Of a DNA stretch of 54,363 bases, positions 16,229 through 24,552 are shown piece by piece. The stretch is from Desulfurivibrio sp. (GTDB lineage Bacteria > Desulfobacterota > Desulfobulbia > Desulfobulbales > SURF-16). The stretch covers positions 1 to 54,363 of the forward strand of contig QZKJ01000027.1 of NCBI GenBank assembly GCA_003605035.1, in the 5' to 3' direction. Each line of letters begins with the position of its first letter. Position 1 is the stretch's first letter. Position numbers and translations under genes: made by a program. The notes beneath the pieces are model-generated. The model did no database searches. It was not told the origin of the DNA and saw only the letters and a list, made by a program, of their open reading frames with translations.

Positions 16229-17500
16229 ATGAAAAAAGACTACAGTCATCACCCCTGTTTCAATGCCGAGGTCAAGGGCCAGTTCGGCCGGGTTCATCTG
16301 CCGGTTGCCCCGAAATGCAATATCAAATGCAATTACTGCAACCGCAAATATGACTGTGTCAACGAATCGCGGCCGGGCGTCACCAGCACCATCCTCACCC
16401 CGCAGCAGGCCCTCACCTACATGGACAGAGTGCTGGAGCGCGAGCCCCGCATCACCGTGGCCGGCATCGCCGGACCAGGCGACCCCTTTGCCAATGCCGA
16501 GGAAACCCTGGAGACCATGCGGCTGATCCGCAACAAATACCCGCAGATGCTTCTCTGCCTGGCCAGCAACGGCATGAACCTGGCCCCCCACGTGGAGGCC
16601 CTGGCCGAGCTTGACGTCTCCCACGTCACGGTAACGGTGAACGGCGTTGACCCGGACGTGATCAAAAACATTTACGGCTGGGTGCGGGACGGCAACGTGG
16701 TCTACCGCGGCATCCAGGCGGCGGAACTGATCCTGGCCCGGCAGCTCAAAGCCATCACCAAACTCAAGGAGCACGGCATCACCGTCAAGATCAACACCAT
16801 TGCCATCCCGGGCATTAATGATCATCATATCGAAGAGGTGGCCAGCAAGATGGCGGAACTGGGCGCGGATCTCTTCAACTGCATGGCCATGTTCCCCAAT
16901 GTGGACACCCCCTTTGCCGATATTCCGGAGCCCAGCAAACAGAAGATGGCCGTCCTGCGCAAGAAGGCGGAGAAATACCTGCCCCAGATGCGGCACTGCA
17001 CCCGCTGCCGGGCCGATGCCGTGGGCCTGCTCGGCCATGACCAGAGCGATGAGATGCACGGCTGCCTGTCTGCCTGCGCCTCCCTGCCCCCGGTCACTGA
17101 GCAGGACAGACCCTATGTGGCGGTGGCCACCCTGGAGGGGGTGCTGGTCAACCAGCATCTGGGCGAAGCGGCCCGCTTCCAGATCTGGGAGCAGAAAGAG
17201 GACGGCACCTTTAACCTGGTGGAGGAGCGGCCCGCTTCCCTGCCGGGCGGCGGCCCGCAGCGCTGGCACAACCTGGCCCGGGCGCTCAGGGACTGCCGGG
17301 CGGTGCTGGTCAATGACCTGGGGGAAGCGCCCAAGGAGATCCTGGGGAAAATGGGGGTAAGGCCGGTGACCATGAGCGGCTTTATCGAGATGGGGCTGGA
17401 GGCGGTTTACAGCGGCAAAGATCTGAGCAAGCTCAAGGGCCGCCAGCACAAATGCACCTCAAAAGGGGCCTGCTCCGGCGGCGGCAACGGCTGCGGTTGA
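16229..17500 (+). CDS. nifB: FeMo-cofactor core biosynthesis radical SAM protein NifB with NifX-like tail
   Basis: A 423-residue radical SAM enzyme making NifB-co, the [8Fe-9S-C] core of nitrogenase cofactors. The SAM cluster motif is CNIKCNYCNRKYDC (~residues 27-40), with GIAGPGDPFAN and NTIAIPGINDHHIEEVASKM further on, and the Cys pairs HCTRCRADAVG and MHGCLSACAS needed for the accessory clusters. Residues ~290-400 form a NifX/NafY-like domain (AVATLEGVLVNQHLGEAARF), giving the two-domain NifB common in bacteria. The tail is Cys/Gly-rich (CTSKGACSGGGNGCG). The ribosome site is CGGAG before ATG, right after the 9-nt array. Followed by nifX. Confidence 0.95.
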   Translation: MKKDYSHHPCFNAEVKGQFGRVHLPVAPKCNIKCNYCNRKYDCVNESRPGVTSTILTPQQALTYMDRVLEREPRITVAGIAGPGDPFANAEETLETMRLIRNKYPQMLLCLASNGMNLAPHVEALAELDVSHVTVTVNGVDPDVIKNIYGWVRDGNVVYRGIQAAELILARQLKAITKLKEHGITVKINTIAIPGINDHHIEEVASKMAELGADLFNCMAMFPNVDTPFADIPEPSKQKMAVLRKKAEKYLPQMRHCTRCRADAVGLLGHDQSDEMHGCLSACASLPPVTEQDRPYVAVATLEGVLVNQHLGEAARFQIWEQKEDGTFNLVEERPASLPGGGPQRWHNLARALRDCRAVLVNDLGEAPKEILGKMGVRPVTMSGFIEMGLEAVYSGKDLSKLKGRQHKCTSKGACSGGGNGCG

Positions 17501-17543
17501 TGGCCGGCAAATGAATGAAAATGAAGCAACAAGGAGGAGAACA

Positions 17544-17864
17544 ATGAAAATTGGAATCGTTTCCACGGACGGCAAGAATGTCAATGACCATTTCGGCAAG
17601 GCGGAACGCTTCCTGATCTACGAGGCGGGAACGGCCGCCCCGGCCAGCATCACGGAGCGGAAAATTTCCCCCCTGTCAACCGGCGATAAGTCCCACCAGT
17701 TTGATGCCGCACGTTTCAACGCGGTGGCCAAGGCCCTGGAAGGATGCCAGCGGGTTTACTGCACCCGCATCGGCGACCGCCCCCGGCAGGAACTGGAAAA
17801 ACGGGGGATCATGCCGATAATTTATGAGGGACCCATCGTCGCCATCAGAACGACTGCTGAGTAG
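17544..17864 (+). CDS. nifX: NifX-like FeMo-cofactor carrier
   Basis: A 106-residue protein of the dinitrogenase iron-molybdenum cofactor family (NifX/NafY/NifB C-terminus fold), which binds NifB-co or FeMo-co intermediates. Typical start MKIGIVSTDGKNVNDHFGKA and a strong ribosome site AAGGAGGAGA 4 bases before ATG at 17544. It lies 43 bases after nifB and completes the ENBX group. The name nifX is by context; the protein could also be a VnfX- or NafY-type carrier. Confidence 0.85.
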   Translation: MKIGIVSTDGKNVNDHFGKAERFLIYEAGTAAPASITERKISPLSTGDKSHQFDAARFNAVAKALEGCQRVYCTRIGDRPRQELEKRGIMPIIYEGPIVAIRTTAE

Positions 17865-17951
17865 CGCTCAGGCGTTGGGCGACAGCACCTGGCGACAACG
17901 GACCAGGCCCAACAGAGGAGGAGAGGCGGCGACTGGCTGGTGCTGCCTCTC

Positions 17952-17969
17952 CCGGCTCAGCCGGATTTT
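17952..17969 (+). terminator. Short hairpin after nifX
   Basis: CCGGCT-C-AGCCGG followed by ATTTT, about 90 bases after nifX and overlapping the 3' end of the convergent gene. A larger hairpin (GAGAGGC ... GCCTCTC, about 17921-17952) lies just before it. Confidence 0.5.
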
Positions 17970-18280
17970 GTGTCATCCCCTTTCTTCTTCAGCAATTCCA
18001 GGGTTTCCTCCATGCTCATCCAGCTGTCAAGTGAAGAGGTGAAACCAGGTACCCCGGCAAAGAGATCAAACCGCTTCTGAATAAATTTCTTTTCCTCAAA
18101 AGTGATCTGCGGCTCGGAAAATTTAAAGAAGGACATATAGTGGAAGTTTCCCTGGTCATCAATGGAAAAAAAAGGACCGAACCTTTTGACCGTGGCCGGC
18201 AGCTTGGGAAGCTGGCTGAATATCCTGATGGTTTCCTTCAGGCTGCTGCGGGGGAAACTCGCCCTTGCGATCAGTATCAT
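17957..18280 (-). CDS. Conserved hypothetical protein, 107 aa
   Basis: A 107-residue protein from ATG at 18280 (MILIARASFPRSSLKETIRI). It looks like a small alpha/beta protein: a beta strand, an amphipathic helix, a second strand block (FGPFFSIDDQGNFHYMSFFK) and C-terminal helices (MSMEETLELLKKKGDD). The pattern resembles a ferredoxin-like, ligand-sensing fold, but I do not recognise the family. It converges on nifX. Longer in-frame extensions upstream are Cys/Arg-rich and unlike a protein, so they are excluded. Confidence 0.6.
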   Translation of the reverse strand: MILIARASFPRSSLKETIRIFSQLPKLPATVKRFGPFFSIDDQGNFHYMSFFKFSEPQITFEEKKFIQKRFDLFAGVPGFTSSLDSWMSMEETLELLKKKGDDTKSG

Positions 18281-18530
18281 ATGTCTATTACCATGCGGTA
18301 GATTGAAAAATTTGCTGTTCCGGCAGCAAAGCCGGCATGTTCTGCAGAGGTTGACCGCAGCGGCCCCATTGAAACGGCAGCAGGTCACGGTGGCTGACTG
18401 AGCAGAACACCACTGGCCTGGTCTCTGCTCCTTCCCGGGAAAAAAACTCCTTTGCAAGACAAGTGCACACGTTGCCCAATACTCTGACAATCAAAGAGTA
18501 GCAAAAAACTCCTTGCCAGGTCCATGGCAA

Positions 18531-18562
18531 AATAAAAAAACCAGCCGCGGCAAAAAGCCGCA
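18531..18562 (-). terminator. Terminator of the EIIA gene
   Basis: On the minus strand a GCGGC-TTTTT-GCCGC stem at 18547-18561 is followed within a few bases by a T-rich run (18531-18540). It lies directly after the PTS EIIA stop codon. Confidence 0.65.
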
Positions 18563-18567
18563 GGTTA

Positions 18568-19038
18568 TCAGGTCAATGATGGGGGAAGGCGGCAGATAAT
18601 TGCCTTGCGCGAGCGATCCACCAGTGCAGCGGCAACCTCAGCCGGGGAACCCTGCCTGACCTCTGCCGCCTTAAGCAGCATCGGCAGGTTAACCCCGGCA
18701 ATAATCACCCCGCCGGCGGCTGCAAAAAACTCCCTGGCCACGGAAAAGCCCGTACCGCCATAGAGGTCGGTCAAAACGATGAGGCCGCCACCCTGATCAA
18801 CCTGGTGCCGGGCCTTGCTGATCTGTTCCCTGATCAGTTCCCGGCGCTCGGCAAAGGGCGACTGCCCGGTACTGTCAATGACATGTTGCAGTTCTCCCAT
18901 GAATGGCACTTGCACGCTAACAAAGTTGTCCAGTCTTCTGCCCAGAATATATTCGGCCACCGCCAGCAGCGATTCTCCGACATCCCCATGGGTAACAATG
19001 ATATACGATAGTTCTCTTTCCGTTTCCTGAGCTGACAT
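18568..19038 (-). CDS. PTS EIIA component, mannose family (regulatory PTS)
   Basis: A 156-residue EIIA-Man domain. The phosphorylatable His is in YIIVTHGDVGESLLAVAEYI (~residue 19), and GGGLIVLTDLYGGTGFSVA is the conserved active-site loop of this family. Deltaproteobacteria usually carry incomplete PTS sets used for regulation rather than sugar uptake, and no EIIB, EIIC, HPr or EI gene is adjacent here. The start at 19038 (MSAQETEREL) is preferred because the fold begins soon after it, but the ribosome site is weak. Confidence 0.85.
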   Translation of the reverse strand: MSAQETERELSYIIVTHGDVGESLLAVAEYILGRRLDNFVSVQVPFMGELQHVIDSTGQSPFAERRELIREQISKARHQVDQGGGLIVLTDLYGGTGFSVAREFFAAAGGVIIAGVNLPMLLKAAEVRQGSPAEVAAALVDRSRKAIICRLPPSLT

Positions 19039-19448
19039 CGGCGTGATACTGTTTCCCTGGGATAGGCGGACATGCGCAAGGTTGCCAGGCAGCCTGCGCT
19101 GAAGTTCTCTTGACAAATGCGACAATATCATACAAATTCTGCTTCGACCACTTTTACTTGCAGGGCCGGCAGGCCGCTCGTGTCAGCGCCGGGCTGGCGG
19201 ATGCCGGCCCGTTCTTTTCCCAGCGGCAGGCCGATGACGATCTTGCCGCATCCTGTGTCCCCAGGGGGGAAACATCTTCAGGGCCTTCCGCCCGTAACGC
19301 CTTGAAATGCTCAGGAAATCACCAGCCTGGCTTCACACCTTCTTTTTGTTGCCTGCAGATTACGCTGTCCAAATCCCTAAAAATTGAGTACGATATTCTG
19401 CTGTTTTTTGGTTTGCTGCAGGCAGCCCTTTTATTACCGCAAAATATT
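19039..19448. other. Intergenic region between EIIA and the GH17-GT2 gene
   Basis: About 410 bases between divergent genes. An open frame runs through it into the downstream synthase but has no protein-like character until just before ATG 19449. A TTGACA at 19114 could be a -35 element for the plus-strand gene, with no convincing -10. A long untranslated leader is possible. Confidence 0.35.
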
Positions 19449-22076
19449 ATGAACAGAGCCAATATCCTTATCAGCATAGCCATTGCTGTTATCTGCATCA
19501 GTTTCTGGGCCTTTCTGAACCAGCCGGAAACCGAACCCCCCTGGCCGGAGCGCATCCAGGGGTTTTCTTTTTCACCCATGCGTGAAGGCCAGAGCCCCAT
19601 CACTCACGTACTGCCCTCAGAAGAGGAGATCGATCGCGATCTTGCCCTGCTGGCGGATAAAACCTATGCCGTGCGCACCTACACCATGGAAGGCAGCCTG
19701 GCAAAGATCCCCGAACTGGCGCGCAAGCATGGGCTCAATGTAACCCTCGGGGCCTGGCTCGATAAGGACCTGGAAAAAAACGAGCGGGAAATCGAGCAGC
19801 TCATTGCCGTGGCCCGGGCAAATTACCGCAACGTGGTGCGGATCATTGTCGGCAACGAGGCGGTGCTGCGGGGAGAGCTCACCGTCGCGCAGCTCGCCGC
19901 CTACCTGGACAGGGTCCGTGATGCCCTGGATATGCCGGTGAGCACCGCCGAGCCCTGGCATGTCTGGTTCAACAACAAGGATCTGGTCAATCACGCCGAC
20001 TTCATTGCCGTCCATATGCTGCCCTACTGGGAAGGGGTGGATGTGGAGCGGGCCGTTGACTACGTGGTGGATCATATCAATCTCCTCAAGGCATCCTTCC
20101 CGGATAAAGAGATTATCATCGGCGAGGTGGGCTGGCCCAGTCACGGCCGCACCCGCTATTCAGCCGTGGCCTCGCCGGCCAACGAGGCCACCTTCCTGCG
20201 CCGCTTTCTGGACCGGGCAACCACGGAACAGTATATCTATTATGTGATGGAGGCCTTTGACCAGCCGTGGAAAAAAGTTTCCGAAGGCGCGGTGGGCGCT
20301 TACTGGGGAGTCTTCAATGTCTACCGGCAGCCCAAATTCGCCTTTTCCGAACCCATTGTGGAAATTCCGGAATGGCGCAAGCTGGCCGGCATATCCATCG
20401 GCATCGCCCTGATCACCTTCGCCTTTCTGCTCATCGACAGCAAGACCCTGAGCAAACGGGGCAGAGGCTTTCTGGCCGTCATCGCCTTTGGCGCCGCCAG
20501 CGGGGCGGTCTGGATCGTCTACAGCTATTCCCGGCAGTATCTCAGCCTGGCCACCATCCTGGTCGGCCTGCTGATGATTGTCGGCATGATCGGCGTCACC
20601 GTGGTGCTGCTGGCCGAGGCCCACGAATGGGCCGAAGCCACCTGGGTGTCCGCCCGGCGCCGCCAGTTCAAACGGGTTGAGCTCTCAGACGAGCAGCTGC
20701 CCATGGTGTCGGTGCACGTCCCGGCCTACAATGAACCGCCGGAGATGCTGAAACAGACCCTGGACGCCCTGGCCAAACTGGACTATCCCCATTACGAGGT
20801 GATCGTCGTTGACAACAACACCAAGGACCCGGCCGTCTGGCAGCCGGTGGAGGCACATTGCGCCAGGCTTGGTTCCCGTTTTCACTTTTTCCACGTTGAC
20901 CCGCTGTCCGGTTTCAAGGCCGGCGCCCTTAATTTCGCCCTGGCCCGCACCGCCCCCGAGGCGGAGGTGGTGGCGGTCATCGACAGCGACTATATGGTGG
21001 CCCCGAACTGGCTGCGGGATCTCACGCCCCAGTTCAGCAATCCAAAAATCGCCATCGTCCAGGCGCCCCAGGACTACCGGGATGACAGCGAAAGCCTGTT
21101 CAAGGCCATGTGTTATGCCGAATACCGCGGTTTCTTCTACATCGGCATGGTGACCCGCAATGAACGTAACGCCATCATCCAGCACGGCACCATGACCATA
21201 GTACGCCGCTCGGTGCTGGATGAAGTGGGAGGCTGGGCCGAATGGTGCATCACCGAAGATGCCGAGCTGGGACTGAAGATATTTGAAAAGGGATATGAGG
21301 CCGCCTACATTGCCGACAGTTACGGCAAGGGACTGATGCCCGACACCTTCATTGACTTCAAGAAGCAGCGCTTCCGCTGGGCCTACGGCGCGGTACAGAT
21401 CATGCGGCATCATGCCGGGGCCCTGTTCGGCGGCAAGACCAGCCTCACCTTCGGCCAGCGCTACCACTTTATCGCCGGCTGGCTGCCCTGGATGGCTGAC
21501 AGCCTGAACCTGCTGGTCACCCTGGCCGCGGTGTACTGGTCGGCGGCCATGGTGCTCTTCCCGCGCCTGGTGGACCCGCCCCTGGTGATCCTCTCCGCCA
21601 TGCCGCTGACGCTCTTCATCTTCAAACTGGCCAAGATGTTCTATCTTTACCGCAGCAGGGTAAACGCCACCGTGGCCCAGACCTTTGCCTCGGCCCTGGC
21701 CGGCCTCTCGGTGTCCCATACCATTTCCAAGGCCATCATGAACGGATTTGTCACCAAGAACAAGCCGTTCTTCCGCACCCCGAAAATGGCCACCGCCCAT
21801 GCCGTGCTGCGGGCCCTGATGTCAGCCCGGGAGGAATTTCTGGTCATGACCGCCCTCTGGTGCGCCGCCTACAGCGTCAAACTGACGCAGCTGGTCGATT
21901 CACCGGATCTGCTGGTCTGGATTATCGTGCTGCTGGTGCAGTCGATCCCCTATGTGGCGGCAGTGCTCATCTCGCTGATCAGCGGCTTTGCCCGGCTGCC
22001 GAAAAAAATCATCCAGGACATGACCACCACCCCGGATCTGGCAGCCAAGCCTGAAGGTGCGGCACCGGCAAAATAA
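19449..22076 (+). CDS. GH17-GT2 membrane beta-glucan synthase (NdvB-like)
   Basis: An 875-residue inner-membrane protein joining a periplasmic glycoside hydrolase 17 domain to a glycosyltransferase 2 domain, the layout of NdvB-type beta-1,3-glucan synthases. An N-terminal membrane segment (ILISIAIAVICISFWAF) leads to GH17 (~residues 35-300) with IIVGNEAVLRG (acid/base Glu) and IIIGEVGWPSHGR (nucleophile). Two or three membrane segments follow (~310-400), then GT2 with VSVHVPAYNEPPEML, VIDSDYM, CITEDAELGLKIFEKG and KKQRFRWAYG (QxxRW type), and C-terminal membrane helices. The start at 19449 precedes the signal anchor; its ribosome site is poor. The stop TAA abuts a MITE-like repeat. The product is probably a periplasmic or cyclic glucan or a transglycosylated beta-glucan. 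Confidence 0.88.
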   Translation: MNRANILISIAIAVICISFWAFLNQPETEPPWPERIQGFSFSPMREGQSPITHVLPSEEEIDRDLALLADKTYAVRTYTMEGSLAKIPELARKHGLNVTLGAWLDKDLEKNEREIEQLIAVARANYRNVVRIIVGNEAVLRGELTVAQLAAYLDRVRDALDMPVSTAEPWHVWFNNKDLVNHADFIAVHMLPYWEGVDVERAVDYVVDHINLLKASFPDKEIIIGEVGWPSHGRTRYSAVASPANEATFLRRFLDRATTEQYIYYVMEAFDQPWKKVSEGAVGAYWGVFNVYRQPKFAFSEPIVEIPEWRKLAGISIGIALITFAFLLIDSKTLSKRGRGFLAVIAFGAASGAVWIVYSYSRQYLSLATILVGLLMIVGMIGVTVVLLAEAHEWAEATWVSARRRQFKRVELSDEQLPMVSVHVPAYNEPPEMLKQTLDALAKLDYPHYEVIVVDNNTKDPAVWQPVEAHCARLGSRFHFFHVDPLSGFKAGALNFALARTAPEAEVVAVIDSDYMVAPNWLRDLTPQFSNPKIAIVQAPQDYRDDSESLFKAMCYAEYRGFFYIGMVTRNERNAIIQHGTMTIVRRSVLDEVGGWAEWCITEDAELGLKIFEKGYEAAYIADSYGKGLMPDTFIDFKKQRFRWAYGAVQIMRHHAGALFGGKTSLTFGQRYHFIAGWLPWMADSLNLLVTLAAVYWSAAMVLFPRLVDPPLVILSAMPLTLFIFKLAKMFYLYRSRVNATVAQTFASALAGLSVSHTISKAIMNGFVTKNKPFFRTPKMATAHAVLRALMSAREEFLVMTALWCAAYSVKLTQLVDSPDLLVWIIVLLVQSIPYVAAVLISLISGFARLPKKIIQDMTTTPDLAAKPEGAAPAK

Positions 22077-22173
22077 GCCGTTGTTCAAAAATAACTGCAA
22101 CAACGAAATGCTGTAAACGGTATAAGGGGCCTTAACTAAATGGTTAGATATGTAATGGTTATTTTTTAACGGC
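22077..22173. repeat. MITE-like element, copy B
   Basis: A 97-base relative of the element at 10865-10968, starting GCCGTTGTTCAAAAATAAC and ending with a complementary GTTATTTTTTAACGGC. It shares the internal GGGGCCTTAACTAAATGG and the flanking CCCCTAAATT. It begins at the base after the stop codon of the GH17-GT2 gene, as if inserted there, and may serve as its transcript end. Confidence 0.8.
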
Positions 22174-22290
22174 CCCTAAATTTTAAATTTTAGCTGTTGG
22201 GGAAAATCGCCCGGCAGGGATCAGGTTCAGCAAAAAGGGAAGTGATGAAGGACCCGCTCTCTCCTGCCGGGCTGCTGAGGCTTGCCGTTT

Positions 22291-23166
22291 TTGAAGAAAT
22301 TCAAGAAGATCTATATTGAGATTACCAACCACTGCAATCTCTCCTGCAGTTTCTGCCACCGCAGCGAGAGGCCAAAGGCCTTCATGGGGCCGGCCGACTT
22401 TGCCGAGGTGGTCCGGCAGATCAGCGGTCATACCGATTATCTCTGCCTGCATGTGCTGGGCGAACCGCTGCTGCACCCCCGGCTGGGCGAGCTGCTCGCC
22501 ATCTGCCACCAACAGGAGCTGCGGGTGAACCTGACCAGCAACGGCACCCTGCTGAGCAAGCAGCAATCGCTGCTGCTTGCCAGTCCGGCCCTGCGGCAGC
22601 TCAACATCTCCCTGCACAGCATGGCCGACCTGCAGGGCAAGGCCGGCACGGACACTGAGGAGTACCTGGCCGGCCTCTTTTCCTTTATCCGGGAGGCCCT
22701 CGCCGCGACCCGGCTGCTCATCAGCCTGCGACTGTGGAATATAACCGGAGAGAAAGACGGCACGAACAGCCGCCGTAATGAATTCATCCTGGCCCGGCTC
22801 GAAGACTTTTTCGCCCTGCCCGCCCCCATCGCTGCCCAACTGACCCCGGGCCACGGCATCACCCTGGCGCCCCGGGTGTTTCTCAGCCAGAACCAGCGCT
22901 TTACCTGGCCCCATGCGGCCGCAACCGACCTGGGCAACCGGGGCTTCTGCCGGGGTCTGCGCGACCATGTGGCCATCCTGGTGGACGGCACCGTGGTACC
23001 CTGCTGTCTCGATGCGGAGGCGGATATCAGGCTGGGCAACCTCTTTTCCCAGCCTTTTGGCGAAATCCTGGCCGGTCCCCGCGCCACCACGATGCGCCAG
23101 GGCTTTTCCGCCAGACTGGTGGTGGAGCAACTCTGCCGCCGCTGCTCGTACCGCCAGTCGTTCTGA
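22291..23166 (+). CDS. Radical SAM protein with SPASM-like C-terminus
   Basis: A 291-residue radical SAM enzyme. The cluster motif is ITNHCNLSCSFCHR (CxxxCxxC, ~residues 13-20), followed by LHVLGEPLLHPRL (GGEPL-like) and LRVNLTSNGTLL. The C-terminal part carries GFCRGLRDHVAIL, VVPCCLDAEADIRLGNL and LCRRCSYRQSF, the Cys set of a SPASM-type auxiliary cluster. The substrate is unknown; SPASM proteins often modify peptides, and no precursor peptide was seen here. The TTG at 22291 is preferred (GAGG 11 bases upstream, KKFKKIYIEIT follows); a TTG at 22282 is an alternative. Confidence 0.82.
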   Translation: MKKFKKIYIEITNHCNLSCSFCHRSERPKAFMGPADFAEVVRQISGHTDYLCLHVLGEPLLHPRLGELLAICHQQELRVNLTSNGTLLSKQQSLLLASPALRQLNISLHSMADLQGKAGTDTEEYLAGLFSFIREALAATRLLISLRLWNITGEKDGTNSRRNEFILARLEDFFALPAPIAAQLTPGHGITLAPRVFLSQNQRFTWPHAAATDLGNRGFCRGLRDHVAILVDGTVVPCCLDAEADIRLGNLFSQPFGEILAGPRATTMRQGFSARLVVEQLCRRCSYRQSF

Positions 23167-23225
23167 CCGGCTGTTGACAAGCTGCTGCACCCTGCGGGGT
23201 TCTTCCCGCATTTCTGCGACAACCC

Positions 23226-23259
23226 GGGTTTCCGTCCCGGCGGGCCGGAACGGAAACCC
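23226..23259. terminator. Convergent hairpin
   Basis: Ten-base arms GGGTTTCCGT and ACGGAAACCC enclose a GC-rich loop that can pair further. It lies between two convergent genes but has no U-tract, so it may end transcription poorly or through Rho. Confidence 0.45.
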
Positions 23260-23295
23260 CTGTCAATTACTCAGACAATTAACAGAATAAGCGGC

Positions 23296-24168
23296 CTAGA
23301 AGGCATACTGGGCGGAGATAACCCAACCCTTGCCAAAGGCCGAAGCCGTGGGATTTGAATAAAGATTCTCATTGCCGGTATCGGCATAGGAGAGAATCAG
23401 CGTGAAATCGTTGATCATCCACGCCACATGGGCCTCCCACATGGAATGGGTGCTGAAATCGACGGGATCAGAATCTACATAGGTTCCTTCAGCGTATTCC
23501 CAGCCGATTATGACATTTGCAACGGGTACTGTTTCGATGTTGCAGAAAAAGGCCTCATCACGATCCTCGCCGAAACCGAGCACCCCGCGGACATATCCCT
23601 TGGTGGAAAGCACGCCGGCATTCAGGATCACCGGAATCGGCAGGATGGTCAGCGTTTTGGTCGCCACCACGTAATAGTCCTCGCCGCTGTCGTCGTCCAG
23701 GAGATCTGCCACCACCAGGTCATTAAAATTGGTGTCTTTGTGGATGACGCCCACGGAAACCGCCGGCAGATAAGGCATGCCAAAACTGCCCTCAGGCAAC
23801 AGGTTCAGCTTGGCGGAGAAATTATTTTTATCAACCGACTCATTGAGCACATCAACATCGACCCACTCGTGGCTGTAGCCGATTTCCAGCCGGTTGAAAA
23901 AACTGAGATTGAAGCCTGCCGCCTCCCAGTTGATATCGCTTTCCGACAGACTGATATGCCAGGCGCCAACATTTGGTTTGCTGACCACCGAGCTGCCGAA
24001 CAGGCCGGTCTCATCCTTGCCGATAGGATTGGCAACATAGGCCAGCGGGTTCAGGGCGCAGCCGCCCACCCCCTCAACGTTGGTCATGGGAGGGCCGGCC
24101 AAGGCCGTGGACATATCACCCAGTACGAACAGTCCGCCGATCAGCAATCCAGTTAATTCCCTTCTCAT
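23296..24168 (-). CDS. Outer-membrane beta-barrel protein, DUF3034-like
   Basis: A 290-residue exported protein. A signal peptide (MRRELTGLLIGGLFVLGDM ... ALA) is followed by GVGGCALNPLAYVANPI and alternating beta strands typical of a barrel (NLSFFNRLEIGYSHEW, KGYVRGVLGFGED, HVAWMINDFTLILSYAD) and ends in a C-terminal aromatic (SAQYAF), the barrel-assembly signal. This matches the DUF3034 outer-membrane family, whose function is unknown. The start has a strong ribosome site (GGAGGTACAGGAG). A sigma-70 promoter lies about 160 bases upstream. Confidence 0.75.
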   Translation of the reverse strand: MRRELTGLLIGGLFVLGDMSTALAGPPMTNVEGVGGCALNPLAYVANPIGKDETGLFGSSVVSKPNVGAWHISLSESDINWEAAGFNLSFFNRLEIGYSHEWVDVDVLNESVDKNNFSAKLNLLPEGSFGMPYLPAVSVGVIHKDTNFNDLVVADLLDDDSGEDYYVVATKTLTILPIPVILNAGVLSTKGYVRGVLGFGEDRDEAFFCNIETVPVANVIIGWEYAEGTYVDSDPVDFSTHSMWEAHVAWMINDFTLILSYADTGNENLYSNPTASAFGKGWVISAQYAF

Positions 24169-24327
24169 CTCCTGTACCTCCTCTGCTTGATTGAATTTCT
24201 AAGCCTCCTGCAGGCTAGCGTTCACCCCACCAAGGCAAGGCATGCTCTCTCCCCTGAACGCGGCGGGTCGGCAACAGGCAAATCAGCCTCTCACCATCCC
24301 TTGCCGTGTCCCAACAGTAATCAATCT

Positions 24328-24356
24328 CTATCACATTGTGGTATGCATATTGTCAA
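24328..24356 (-). promoter_or_regulatory. Sigma-70-type promoter of the DUF3034-like gene
   Basis: On the minus strand TTGACA (24351-24356) and TGATAG (24328-24333) are separated by 17 bases. The rest of the 384-base spacer 24169-24552 shows no convincing gene; a 96-codon frame on the plus strand has no ribosome site or protein-like pattern. Confidence 0.55.
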
Positions 24357-24552
24357 GTCAAATTTTGTTTGTCACAGAATTAATCAGGAATTAAAAGGAC
24401 AAAATGAAAAATTGTTCAAGAAAAAAATGAAAAAATTTGCAAGGCACCCCGGTCGGCCTTGCCAGGACCTCCTGTGATCTGCTGCCTCGACTCCCGGAAA
24501 AAGCTGTCCTCCAGCCGCGCAGGTACTGCCATGCCGAATGGCTGGCACCTGG

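Noticed and set aside
16031-17449. Minus-strand frame opposite nifB ending in Leu-Gly repeats
   Set aside because: The LLGLLGLL tail is the translation of the 9-nt repeat array and the rest is antisense to nifB.
19110-19448. N-terminal extension of the GH17-GT2 protein
   Set aside because: The extension has no protein-like pattern and would place about 110 residues before the signal anchor.
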